Source of the DNA: Gymnogyps californianus
Lineage: Eukaryota > Chordata > Aves > Accipitriformes > Cathartidae
Reading direction: 5' to 3'
Assembly: GCF_018139145.2 (NCBI RefSeq)
Contig: NC_059479.1
Span: 2,046,001-2,110,000, forward strand
DNA: 64,000 nt
Made by a program: the position numbers and the translations under genes. The notes under the pieces are model-generated. The model was not told where the DNA came from. It saw only the letters and a list, made by a program, of their open reading frames with translations, and ran no database searches. Shown here piece after piece: positions 46,417-58,624 of this stretch (positions are counted from its first letter, which is position 1; the number at the start of each line of letters is the position of its first letter).

Positions 46417-48380
46417 TTGTCTGATGGGATAAAAGAAAACCAATCCAGCTGTCAGGCAACGCACACCAAACAGGAATAGCCTTCTGCTGCACTGTACTGC
46501 TCGTTGCAACTCTATATCCATCTGCCTTTGCTCGCATTACTCCTTTCAAAGTCTTTTCCAGGACTGCTTAGAAAAAAGTTCTAGACAAAGTGCCACACCA
46601 GCAAGTAAATAGAAGGGATGGCACAACCTGGGAGCCAGCCCCAATGACTGTGAAGTTTGGGTTAGCAAGCACGGAAACAAGGAGAGCTATCAGTCCTGCA
46701 ATGCAAGATGCATGTGCTGATGGCACAGCGGCTGCCTCCCTCCCTAGATGGAACAGTGAATGGATTGAGAACCAGCTGCTGTTTCAGAAGGGAGTGATTT
46801 GAGACTGCCGTGGTCTGCTGAACACATTCTGGTCTTTAGGAAGGCTAAAAGGCCCTAAAATCTGCGAGGATCTTTTTGGAAGGCTGCGGGCTGGCCAGCT
46901 GGTTTGGCATGGTTGCATCCATTAGCAGAGCTGCAGTGCGAATGAACCTCTGCACATGGAGACCTCTCATTAGGGCAGGCAGCTATGAAGGCAGAGGCAA
47001 ATAAACACTGACATGAAGGGCTGTGGATAAAGGGACCGAGACTGACGTGAGAAATCAGAAGCTTTTTGTCTCAGCCCTTGCTGTTTCTTGGTCCTCTTTC
47101 TGTGAAACAGAGCTAATACCACTGCCTTTCCTAGCAGGCTGAACACATTAAAGGCCACGAGGTACTCAAATAATTGATCAGGGAAGTTATATAAATACAC
47201 AAACATTTGTCTATGCTTCATCTCATAGCTCGGGGGCCTTCAGACCTGCTGCCTGGGGAACTAGTAATAGTCTAGTCACAGCTGCACGAAACAGTGTGGG
47301 CTATGAAGCCTGCCCACAAAGCTGCATAAATATCCAGACAGCTCATGCAAGGAACTGTGCTATTACAGCCACACTGCTCAGTGCTGGAGCTAAATGGTCT
47401 GAGGGTAAAGCATTCTGCAGCAACTGCAGCACAGGGAGACGTGGGGATTTGTGCACCGTGGGATTATCCAGCAGGCCAGAGCTGGTTTGGATTCTGGTTG
47501 GGGCAGGCACACTGCAGTCAAACAAATCAGGACAAGCAGTGGGGAGTACAGGACAAATTTATACAAGAGGACAGACGGTTCCCAAGCATGCCGCTCGGAA
47601 AGGAAAATTTCGTGAATGAATGTGAAACCTCAGTGAATTCAGCCAGGTCAATGCTGAGTGTCATGCAGCTGCATGGCCAGTGTTCCAGTATTAGCAGCCT
47701 TTTGCCCAAGTTTGCTCTCTTGCTGAGAAAACAGGCTAAGAAAAAAGCATTTTTTCCTCAAAGCTTTCTTTGGTGACCTACATGAGGAAATCTTTTGATT
47801 GACTTCCCTGGTGATCAGCTTTCCATCAGTAAGCACGCTCCCAAACACTCAGGCTGAGGTTGAACAAAGGACTTGGGATTCTTAAAAGTGGTTTTGGTAA
47901 GACAGAGGTACCAAAACTGCAGTCACAGGCAGCCAGCACTGCCTTGGATTTGCCCAAGTGCTTTAGACACTTTGCATTTCCACTTGTGCTACAGAAGGTG
48001 CCTGGAATTGTGCCACACGCCTGGAGCTGTGCTGTCCAGAGCCATTCAACACCAAACTCCTGCCACAATCGAGCAGGAATCCAGGAAAGAGCTATTCCTT
48101 CAAGCCTCTCGGACAACTCCTGTCACCCAGTCCCTGGGCTCAAGGCACACTTACACTGACAGGATCAGGCTCCTCACGAAATGCAGCTGCAGTGGTGCTT
48201 AAAATAAATGGAAACCAAATGCCTGGCAGTTGTGGCGGTGCTAGTGCTGTCCTTTGTAATTTCCACGTGGCTAGAGGACCCGCTCAGCTCAGTGCTGGCT
48301 TTCAAGGTGGGTTCCCACCCATGTCACACACCTCAAGGGAGACTGCCCTAACTACCGCACTTGTCAATTATTCCTTGTAA
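46417..48380. other. intergenic, no gene recognised
   Basis: Mixed composition, several chance open frames of 95-143 codons, no domains, no repeats recognised. Confidence 0.5.
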
Positions 48381-48410
48381 AAAGGAAGGGTGCCTTTCCA
48401 CCCTTCCTTT
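48381..48410. repeat. perfect 12-bp stem hairpin
   Basis: AAAGGAAGGGTG at 48381-48392 and its exact complement CACCCTTCCTTT at 48399-48410 enclose a 6-nt loop. It resembles a factor-independent terminator in shape, but this is a eukaryotic region and no T-tract that fits follows. The purine/pyrimidine split of the arms is unusual. Confidence 0.9.
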
Positions 48411-49159
48411 CTCAGCTTTTCTGCTTGTGCAGCCAAGAATTCAAGACTCACTGAGCCAAACGAGGGAGGGAAAGATCTTGTACCCATCAGCTCGGCTTCT
48501 CCTCTGAGCTCCCTGCTTGCAGCACCCACTCTCTCGAGCAGCCTACCTCTCCCAGGGTGGAGGAGAAACCCGTGAGCCGCATACAAGCCTCTGCAGTCGC
48601 TTAAGTGTCCAAACATCAGGCAGGGGAGTGCTTATTGTTCAAGGATATGGAGATGCCGTGGGTCTAGCCACAACACATACGAGCAGAAAGCAGCCATGTA
48701 CTGCTCTGGGCCAGTTTCAGATGAAAGTTATATATAGCCTTGTCTGAAGAAGTAGCTGAGGTGAAAGGTAGCTGAGTTTTGGGCTTAAACACATCGTTTT
48801 AAAAATACAGCTGTAATGGAAGAGGCTGCTAAGCTATGTGTGATGAGTTCACACCTTAATGTGAAAAGGGTCGTGTTTAAACAGCACCACAATAGGATTT
48901 AAATGCCCTCCCTCCATCTTTTGGTAATCTTTTCTCAACAGAGAAGACTGAATGAGGACAGAAAAACAATGAGTTCCCTCAGCTGCAGAGCTCCTCTCAC
49001 TTCTGCAATGGCTTTAATCTATGTTTTAGGAACCAAAAATATATTTTGGTGCCATCAGTCATTCGCTCCCCACGAGAACAGGATTAATTGCTTCTGCCAG
49101 TTTTAACAAGAAACCATATTGCCAGCAAATAATGAACGTTTCCTGCTTGCAGATTTGGC

Positions 49160-49179
49160 CTGATTTCACGTGAAATCAG
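49160..49179. promoter_or_regulatory. 20-bp perfect palindrome centred on an E-box
   Basis: CTGATTTCAC at 49160-49169 is followed directly by its exact reverse complement GTGAAATCAG. The centre is CACGTG (49167-49172 region), the canonical E-box bound by bHLH-ZIP factors such as USF, MYC and MITF. Perfect 20-bp dyads are expected less than once per window of this size by chance (about 64,000 divided by 4 to the tenth). Confidence 0.7.
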
Positions 49180-49731
49180 TCCTGTTTCTCTCTCACTGCT
49201 CTGCAGTGCCTATTCTACGGTTCAAAGGTGTCTGTGCCTGACACTGTCTCAGTGCCAGACTGTATGTGGTCACTCTCCCTTCCTCCTCCTGCAAGCTAGT
49301 CCATGAACTGCTCAGGACGTGCTTATCCCTTTCTGTTTCCTACACCTCTCCCACAGCACCATCTTTCAGGGCACAGGCACCTCTTACTTGCCTGAGCTGT
49401 CTAAACACGCACCAGCCACAGCACAGCTACAGTCAGTAAGAGTGGTTAAACACCGCTCAGCCCTCGCGATAGCCCTCGCGTGCTCTCGCTGGAATTTCCC
49501 TCCTGCTCTAATCCATGCTGTCTCACTGCCGCACGCACTGTGGAAGGCATATCTTTCCTTCCTCCGAAGGATCTGTTGAGACCTCTGACAAAAGGCAGGA
49601 TATTGCTTTGATGAAGCCTGATGTCTTTCGCTCTGCGGCAATCTAATAAATACATGTTAATAGAGCTAACTTGAAATCCCTGATATAGTGACTGTTCAGT
49701 GCTTCTTCCAGATATTTGTTCTCTTTCCAGT

Positions 49732-49752
49732 CAGAAAGAAAGAAAGAAAAAG
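49732..49752. repeat. (GAAA)n microsatellite, about 4-5 units
   Basis: Four tandem GAAA units followed by AAAAG. Short. Confidence 0.8.
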
Positions 49753-50100
49753 GAATCACCGTGGCTGATCTTTGCACCCTGACACCATTATTCAATTGAG
49801 TAAAACTCTCACATACATCACTGTGCATGTCTTGACCACAAACCAGTGGTTTCTTTTTTTTTTTTTAACTGTACAATAGTTCTCAGAAAAAAATGATTGC
49901 ACCATGAATTTATGAGATGCAGCTATCCAAGACAACGTATTTTGTCATTTACTGTGGCTAAAAATGTTTTTTATCTAGATGCAAAGATGCTGAGACGTCC
50001 TGGGAAAAGTAGAGATGATGTTGATATCTATGTGGAAGAGGAACCTGAGAATTACTGACAGATCTGGGAAACATCTGTGTTGTGCTTACGACGGGTAAAC

Positions 50101-50202
50101 AGAAAAAAAAAAACCAAAAAAACCCAAGTCTTTTATGAAGGCTCAGCAAGGCAAAAATAAAAAACCCAAACCCAAACAAAAAAACCCAAAACCCAATAAC
50201 CC
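50101..50202 (-). repeat. A-rich tract with CCC runs; minus-strand G-quadruplex motif
   Basis: An A-rich stretch broken by CCC triplets at 50165-50167, 50171-50173, 50185-50187, 50192-50194 and 50200-50202. The minus strand therefore reads as GGGTTT-like repeats able to form a quadruplex, with one long loop of 11 nt. It is not the vertebrate telomere repeat. Confidence 0.55.
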
Positions 50203-53200
50203 AGGCTGAAATGAGAAAGTGTAGAGTCCAGTTCTAGTTCAAAGGCAATTATAATTTCTCAGTCAGAGCCCAAGGCAAACTGGGATCAGCTATGGCTTGA
50301 TTAACAGGGGATCGTAGGACTGTCATGCGTTCTTCCACTGATTTCAGGGAGGAGGGAAAATAAGGAACTTTGTTTTTAGTCTGAAATTAGACTTTTTAAG
50401 AAGCCAATTCTGAACTTTTTCTCTCTTTGACTACTCGTTGGGATGTTCTACACTTGGAGCCCCCAGACCATACTCTTCAGTTTCTCAACAGGTTTTAAAG
50501 ACAGAGGCATTATCCCAATCTCAAAAGCTTTCTTCTGAATCTCCCAAACAGATTCTCAAAGGTTTTCATTTTAAAGCAGCAAAAATGGAAAGTTACAATC
50601 AAGTTAAAAACCCATTAGAAGTTTGTGGGATAACTTGTTTTCTTGAGGGGGCTAGGACTGTTGTGCTCTGGCTCCTTAATCAGGTATCTTAGCTAAACGT
50701 GCACTGTGTGTGTGGGAAGTTGTTTGCAAGATGTGTTTGTGGTAAATACCCCTAATGTTGCACACACAGCTCAAACGCACTTCAAGTGGGCCTGATTTCT
50801 GTGCAAAAACTTAAACAGCCCTAGAAACGATGTTGAATGTTTGCACGGGATTTTGCCAGTTAAAGCTCGGATTCAAGCCCTAATGAATAGATAGGAGTTG
50901 TGGTACCGGTTCAAGAGTAGTGCAACTAGTAGTTGTGCTTTCCCTCTCTAAGTACAACTGTAATACAGGGGGAAAAATAAATTTAGACTGACTCAAAGGC
51001 AACAAATGTTCCTTCTCCTAGCTTGTTAGTCCTATATCTGATCATATATGCTTAGAAACACCAAGTTGAGTCAAATCCCTTAAGGCAACCGATACCCTGG
51101 CTTCAGAAATACCATTTAAGGAATGGGTAGTTTGATACAATCCACATTATGGATAGAAAAAAAAATAGGTGAGAAGCTAAAAAAGTGAGAAAATAAGAAA
51201 AAAAAGTATGAAAAATAGGATGTAGCTTAACCATTGTGTCATCCCAGAATTTGAAGGATGCTTTCTGCTCGAAACATGCAAAACTGCAGAATGCTGCAGA
51301 CGTAATGAAGATATTATTATGTTGCATTTCCTCCCCAGGTGTCAGAGAAAAACAGTGACTGATGAGTGAAAGACAAATCTGAAAGAGAAAATAGAAAAAA
51401 GGATACAACCTAAATACAGAGATACTGGAAAAATTGTCAAAAGGAGAAGTAGTGACTGAAAAAATCAACAGGGCCAATGCATTATCACTGCCAAGGAAAT
51501 CTTGACTCCTCTATCCAAATGAACTGCCTGTAATAGTAAAGACTTACTCATTCCTTCCAACACACAGCTGGATTTAACAGTCCTCATGGGATGGAAGCAA
51601 AGGACAGCATTCCCCAAAATGGGAAGCAGGCCCCAGGTCTGACACGCAGTCCTGTTTGCTCCCGCTCTGCTCCCTCCCACCAGTTTCAGAAGACCAAATC
51701 CACCTTCTTGTGGGATGCCACAGCTCCTTTGCATGCCTTTTCCCAGCTCTCCTTTGCCTGTTTGCCTAGAACTTGCTGTGCTGTAGGTCTTCAGTGTAGC
51801 TCTGTCCATACCCACAGGAAGGCACAAACTTGGCGTTCCTAACTGGTGGTGTTCAGCTTCAGTGGAGTCCAAGCGCAGTCAGGCACTTAGTGCGAGAGTG
51901 ATAGCTTACAGAAGATCTTTATAAGCAAAAAAACCCCCCAAATAGATTATGCTTAGCTCATGTTTCTCAGGAAGGGCTGAGATAAAGCTGCTCCATCTTC
52001 ATGTACGTATATCCCTGCACCTCTACCTTTGGGCAGGGAAATTAAACCAGCTCCCAAGACTTTATCCTGCTCTGTTAGAATCATGGAAAGTAGTGACAGG
52101 AGCAAAACCTTCTCATGTCTTTTCATTATTCCAATCAACCAGTGAAATCCTTTTGCAAATGCTTTGATTTGTAGGTACTGCCAGTGCTGTTTCTGATCTT
52201 AATGAAATGAGAAAATGTTTGTTTCATGAGCCTGTTTCCTCCCATGAATCATTCTCCTTGGAGTCCTTTACCAGCAGGAGCTACCCAAAGCAGACCTGAA
52301 ATACGACTTTTGCTGTTCATCTCTTGGTGGTAGTTGTTGATGTCATTGAACTCGTTTTTTTTTCTGAACAGGTTTACATCTTGATACCTACGCACATGCC
52401 TAGCCCTGTGTTCATGCTTGTAAGACACCTTGTTTGTCCTACACGACACCTGACAGGCCTTTTACCGCACCAATCCAACATGACGTTGCCAGCTTTGCAC
52501 AATTTCTGGGGATGCAGACACCTGCTAACCTCCCTTGGAAATATCCCGTTTGTGGCACAGTCTTGTCCTACAGAGCATGAATAGAAAGTGTTTCCATTGC
52601 AGTCCCACTATTCTCTGTTCCCGTATCTCTTAGCCCTTCTGCACCCTCTTGGCCTCTTTACTGCCTGGACACCGGGGAGAGCTTTCCGGCCTGGATTCCT
52701 GTTAGCCCTGTGGCCTGCCAGCGGCATGTACGGCTGCTTGGGCCTCAGCCCGCGCACTGCTGGCTGCACACGCTTGATTATTACTTTGAAGAACGGCCTG
52801 TGAAGTTGCGAAGGATTTCATCTTCCTTCAGCTGCAGTTGGCTTTGGTTTAGGGCAAAAGATATGAAAGGGGCTTACAGGGGATTAGCTTTAGTGCCAAG
52901 CCCCTACCGTACTTCAATATATTGAGTTGAGTTGACTTGCTTTGACTTTTGCTCTTGTCTAGTTTGATCTGTGCGCCAATCTCATTTCTGTATGTTAGCA
53001 GTCTGACTTCATTCTTGTCAAGTTATTCCTCGTTTTTAAATTTAATTAAGTTCTCTGTTTGCTGAAACCTTTGCTGCTGTCTACCGAGATAAAGTGAAAG
53101 GGGAAGCACAGCCTTATGAAGCAAATGTGATGAAGAATATGTGTGGAGGTTGCTCATATTTGTTAGGAGGGTGTTTTCCAGTCTCGGGAATCCCCCGTGG

Positions 53201-55938
53201 AGTTCATTGCTTTTTGTGTTCCAGTTCGCCTGAAAGTGCTTGCCCTTCACTTTGCAGCCATCATGTGCAGGGTGCAGCAGCCTGCAGTGTCATGACAATA
53301 TTTGGGACATTGGCACAGCAATGGCTTTTGAAGCAGGCTCATGTTCCTTCCAGCCTTCCTGGTGTCCACTTCTCTGCCTCTCCACGTGGGTGAAATCATG
53401 ATGTGCGCTCCTATGCTGGTAAGCAATGTCGCGTAACGGATGGGAACTCCTTTGCTCTGCTGAGAGGAAGTACTGCAAACATGCAAATACCTGAACTCAG
53501 AACCGTGGATCTTCCCACACCGGTTTCATGAGCTTTCCTCTGCTGACCCAGGCACTACCGCACTTTACAGTTATCGTATCTGCCGGCTTAGTTGGGAGGG
53601 TGAGCTGTGGGCATGGGAATGCCCCCATGGTTCCAAAACAGGTTGAAAATCTCATTTCCTGAAAGCCAGCTGTTATCTTTCAGGTAGGTTCCCAAGGGCA
53701 ACAACGTGAGGATATACAAGTTCACACCACTATCGCAGACTTTCATTACCACTACTCTTATAATTGGCTTGCCAATGCAAGAGAGGTTAGTCACCAGCGT
53801 GTAAGAGTTGACATAACTCTAGCAGATAGCTTCTAAGCTGATTTGGGTTCCCTTAGTATGATGATCTGATACTAGAAGATCCTTATGCAGACAGCTCTAA
53901 AGCCTGTTAATTGTATAACCTTTACATTTAGTTGGATCTCACCAGATTTTGCCGGTCTTTCTCCTCCAGGAACACTGCCGGGCAGTGAGCAATGGCCGTT
54001 AGCATAAAGGTCCTAAAGGCACCTCAAGGATGCGTTCAATATGCTGTGCAGATAAGAAAAAGGAGTCACACGTGCAGGCTTGCAGCAGCTGCTATAGGGT
54101 TACTCACCGCTATATAGACCCCCTTGGAAAGAGAACTTTTGCAAGCCTCTTGCACAAACTGGGCAAAGAAATTAAAATCACCACCGACAAAAATAAACAC
54201 GCATTCCCCCCCAGGTCCCTCCCCCACAAAATTTTCTTTTATCCCCTCCGAAAGGCCATAGGTTACTGGATTCTGTGTGTCAAGGGATTCTGAACTGTAC
54301 AGGATGGCAAAGAAGTTTTAGCAAAGACAACCGATGAAGCTATTTTTAGTATCAGCTGCATGGAAAATACTTCTCAGAGGCTCTGGTGTGTTAGAGTAGA
54401 AGACATATTTCCTCCTTTTTAGTTTCTGCTGAAAAACAGAACTTCGGAAGTAAATAACAATAACAAAAGAACAACGGTTCTGATGGGTAAGTACTTGCGG
54501 CTGGTATTGGCAAGCCCCAGACCTCCCATGAGAAAATCTTCTCAGAGTTTCATCCAGTTCCAGAGATTCAAGGTGCTCAGCTGGTCTGAATAAAAGCTGG
54601 GGTGAGCTTCCAAGGTTTTGGGTACCCCAGGCTCCAAAACATTCTAAGATTTCCTCCTTCTGTCAGAGGGGACTTTTTTTCTTACTGTAGAAACACTTGG
54701 ATATGAGCGTTTTCAGTTCATTATCTATTCATATGTTCAAGAGCCCACGGAAGGGAGCGAGTATTGTGGGATGTAGTCAGTGATGAACTAAGACAGAACG
54801 AGCAGGCTTCTCTATTAGGAAATGCTCCTGTTTTGAATTAAAAACCTTTCTATTTCAAACAGAATCTGCCTCTCTTTTGGACAAAAGTAACATGTGCGTC
54901 TGTACTAGGACCAGAGGAAATTATTAACAACATGATTTAACTATGCTGTGTAATTGTAGCTCTGTAACAGCAAAAGAGTCACTAATGAGCAACGGTATTT
55001 CAGCTGCCATAAAACTGCAGGCAGGTAATGAGAAATTATTTCTCACAGTACACCCAGTTTTTACCTTTTCAATATGCCTGCTTTTTCTTTTCTCTTTTCC
55101 GCAAGGGAAAAAATGATTACCATCTGGGGGCCCAAATACAAGCACAGAATTTTGTAACGTTTGCCATTCTGTGTTCCTCTTTTTGCTATCTGATTTATAG
55201 CATGCAAGAAGATTTTAGAATAACAACATGTTTATGTACTTTAATCTGCATATATGCTTTTCACTTTCTATTATAAGTCATTATACTCCTTTAAATAAGC
55301 CCATCTAATTCTCCATAAGAAGAAAGACAATCAGGATACAAATATTTACTTTCTGTTTGTCATAGTACAACTTTTGACCAAATTCATATAACCTCTTGGC
55401 AGTATCTTTCACTGAATATCTGCTTTTCCATACTATGAAGGCTTGAGTTGACAGCAAAATAAATTTGCTATCCATGCTCCGACATGAACTCTAAGTCTTT
55501 ATTTCAGGCAAATGTTAATAATTATGTAATACTAGTGATACTAATAATAATTTAGACATGCAATTGTTTTTCCCCTGGTTCCCACTAAAGGGCTGTAATT
55601 TGTTTCATTGGCAGTTGATTTTTTTCCTCATGTGACTCCTTCCCTTGTACATGTGGAAAACATGCATATCTAAAAAAACCTGCTTCAAATAGTCTATGAA
55701 CTAAAATGCATTGATGCTGTTATTGCCTGGTAAGACACATAGTAGCAACCTAATTTTGGATTTTGGAAAAGAACTCAGAAAGGAAACAGAAGCATGAAAA
55801 AGGCACAATAACATGTTTCTACGCGTGTTCATTCTTGCACATTGAAACAAGCCTCCTAACAGACAAGCAGGCAAATGTGGAGCTATTTTTTGCATTAAAG
55901 CCATGAGAGCGTGTATTGCTCAATTATTCATTACATAA
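50203..55938. other. intergenic, no gene recognised
   Basis: About 5.7 kb without gene signals. Repeated TTGAGTTGA words occur near 52920 and a C-rich run near 54208. 55180-55700 is strongly AT-rich unique sequence, leading into the abrupt CpG block at 55939. Confidence 0.5.
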
Positions 55939-56156
55939 CGGCGGCAGCGCTGGCACCGACGCGCTGCAGCCGCTAACGTCCAGGCTGCCGCTGCGGTTAA
56001 ACCCCCCCGCCTCCCGAACCGGCAGGTAGGCTCCGCGGAGCGCAGCAGCCTCGGGCATCCTCTTACCAGGGAGCTTGCTCCACACGCGCTTCTCATCTCT
56101 GCGGTGGAGGACACAAAAGCCATGCTGCAGACCACCCCGGGGAAGGTCCGCGAGTA
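55939..56156. promoter_or_regulatory. orphan CpG-island-like block
   Basis: I count about 23 CpGs between 55921 and 56160, with a sharp left boundary against AT-rich DNA. Donor-like sites exist on the + strand (CAG|GTAGGC with the intron starting at 56026; CGA|GTAAGC with the intron starting at 56154) and on the minus strand (CTG|GTAAGA near 56066). No gene lies on either side in the window, so direction and target are undecided. It may be a promoter of an unannotated transcript or an isolated island. Confidence 0.45.
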
Positions 56157-57985
56157 AGCACCCCAGAGCGGCACAAATAGAGCTGAGGTCAAGCCCCTTC
56201 TCTGAACTCCAGGACATATTGCCCATGCTGTTCTGCAGGAGCCAGGCTCTCCTCTAGTATAGGTAATTATGGTAGCGAATATTTCTGGCAAGCTCATTAT
56301 TCTGGTAGGCAATAACCAAGAGCGGGAACAGTCTTTGGCATGCTATGCAAATCGAAGTTTTACCTACATAATTCGGGCGAATAGATCTATAGGGAAAGTA
56401 CATCTGTAACCAGTACAACTGTCTGCAAAATCCCTAGAGTAAGTTCAGTTTTATCAGCAGAAAAAGCCACTTCCTCACTCCTTGCCTGCAGGATAACTGA
56501 TATGCGATACTGGCAAGCAAGGTTCAAATCCTCCAGGCTGGCTATACCATAATCCTCTTCCAGTACCAAGCGTGCATGGTACTGGACAGCTCACTTTTGG
56601 AAGTTTTTTGAATGTATGTAATCTTCTAGCTGAGTCTTACAAAAGTCCAGCCAGCAAACATCCTTCAGTTTCAGACAAGAAAATGTCATCCCCACTTTGC
56701 AACTGGGTAAATTTAAGCACAAAGAAATTCAACAGAACTATTCTGCAGGTTTTATATGACTTGTGCCTTTAAATCTCTGCCTTGTTCCTATACTTCTTGC
56801 GTAACAATCTGCCCTTAAACCAGGCTGCCAGAACAATTTATGTGCGTGACTGTAGAGCAGCAACAGGAGCTGCAGCTCTTCTGTAAGTAGACCTGTTCTT
56901 AAGCATACAGTGTATTTTCACAAGCACCCTTTTTTATTGTTATAGTTTACTTTTGTAACTAACTGCATTGTTGCACGTACTGACACGTACAAGGGCAGCT
57001 ATGATTAACTTCATCTCTCCTTTCTACAAAGATTGTGGCTTTTGCTCGAATCAGTCGGGTCTATTAGTGACAACTGAGTGAAGGATGAAAGCGGTATGGA
57101 TGGAAGTTCATGCAGACAAGAGAGCATCTGCAGAAGAGTTGATAATGCTTTGTTTTCCTCAACTGCTAGTCGAGTCAACCAGTGAACTGTTTCTGAATTG
57201 CTGTTCCCCAATGAGGCTCTGCTCAGCTTGCCGGGCTGCAGAGTATTGTGCTGTGATTTAATGTTGAAGACAACTTTGTGATTGGATAAATTCCAGCAAA
57301 TACGTTCCCATCGCTGATGAACAACTTAAAAATCAGCTAAACAGGATGTACTGATAAACACTGCAACATCGGCCAAAAGCTCACTATTGCTTTTCATGAA
57401 GCCCATATAAATAATTTTAAAATAAACATCCGACAACCTCCCAGCTTCTACCAACTTCCTTTGACAATTCATGGAAACAGGATCGTCCATAAAGCACAGC
57501 GCTGTATTTTATGGGGTGTTCATTGTGGGGCATTCTTATTTGAATCAGAGCCATTAGGTTTGGGTTTCTGAGGTTTCTGAGCAGTCAGACATCAACATCT
57601 ATATTGTCCCCAAGTCCGGTAGTAGCTGCAGTGATGTCCTACTTCACACTCTTAAACCACGACAGAGCAGAGAGTTTACCTGCTGAGCTACAGGGACAGC
57701 CGTGTGCTGCAAGCCAGAGGCCGATCCTGAAGAGGCAAAACAGGTCAGATTCCTGGTGGCTTTCTGAAAATCCAAAAAATTAGATCCTCTAAGTGGGTAA
57801 AGTCCTAGCCTCACTAATGCATTTACCCCCTGGGATAAGGGTGAGGCTGGATTTCACCCCGCTGCTTGAAACAATTTAAGAAGTGCCACTGTTGGACGTT
57901 GCTGGCAGCCAGCTCCAGCAAGTGTAAACTGAGCTGCCTGCTTATTTAGTTCAAGAGAAATGTCAAGCAAGGCTCACACAAGCGC
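56157..57985. other. intergenic, no gene recognised
   Basis: Unique AT-leaning DNA. A Pol III B-box-like word occurs at 56521-56531 but has no tRNA-like surroundings. No coding signal. Confidence 0.5.
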
Positions 57986-57993
57986 TATAAAAA
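57986..57993 (+). promoter_or_regulatory. TATA-box candidate
   Basis: TATAAAAA preceded by a GCGC step. A start site would be expected near 58015-58020. It is followed by GC-rich DNA and two good donor sites, which makes it more interesting than an average TATA word. Confidence 0.3.
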
Positions 57994-58014
57994 GCCATTG
58001 GGAAACTGGACTTC

Positions 58015-58624
58015 ATCAGCAAGAGGATTTAGCACTACGTGAAACAGAGCAACCACCAGCCGAGGCTCACGTGCAGCAATGACCATCTACAGCCCTGCGA
58101 TCAGGAGGCAAAAGCAAAGCTGAACTTCCTAGGGAGGAGCAAGCGGAAACCTCGGGAGTGTTTCCATGGTCAGCTCGGAGCTGTGCTTGGAGAGGAGGAA
58201 GAGTGGGAGAGGAGGAAGCGGTGCCCTGCACAGAGCAGCACCCGGCTCCATTTGGGACCTTCTCCCCCACAGCAGCCCAAGGGGTGCCGAGCCATCCCGG
58301 CAGAGCAGCGGGAGAGAAAACACCTAGGACGAAGGCACATGAACCCGATTTTGAGGCAACCGTGCGTACGCACGGCTGGAACTCAGCTCAGCAGGGCTGG
58401 GAGCCGAGCAAGCGAGTCCCACAGAAGCAGGTAGGGGCTGCGAGCCGGGCACCCACCCCAGCGGCAGCCCAGCGCGGAGCCGCAGGCAAAGCAGCACCTT
58501 GCAGCACCCTGTGATGTCATTCAGGTCGCTGTGCACATGTAAACAAGGCTGGTGCGGTGCAGCCGAGACACTCCACTTCCTCCTGCCAGAACGGTTGCAC
58601 TTAGCTGGGTTTCTGCCTGCAAAG
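58015..58624 (+). other. possible first exon ending at a splice donor
   Basis: GC-rich segment downstream of the TATA candidate, with about a dozen CpGs between 58321 and 58500. Two good donors follow: CAG|GTAGGG (intron from 58431) and AAG|GTAAGG (intron from 58625). A CRE-like TGATGTCA lies at 58511-58518. The frames inside are not recognisable as protein. In mammals P2RY10 follows LPAR4 on the same strand, so a 5' noncoding exon of such a gene is one possibility. This is inference only. Confidence 0.25.

Larger units (their letters stand above)
48411..50100. other. intergenic, no gene recognised
   Basis: Contains a 20-bp perfect palindrome (49160-49179) and a GAAA microsatellite (49732-49752), listed separately. 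No coding signal. Confidence 0.5.

Noticed and set aside
56521..56531. GGTTCAAATCC, a perfect Pol III B-box word, possible tRNA or SINE
   Set aside because: No A-box lies at the right distance upstream and the T-arm stem does not pair beyond two or three bases.
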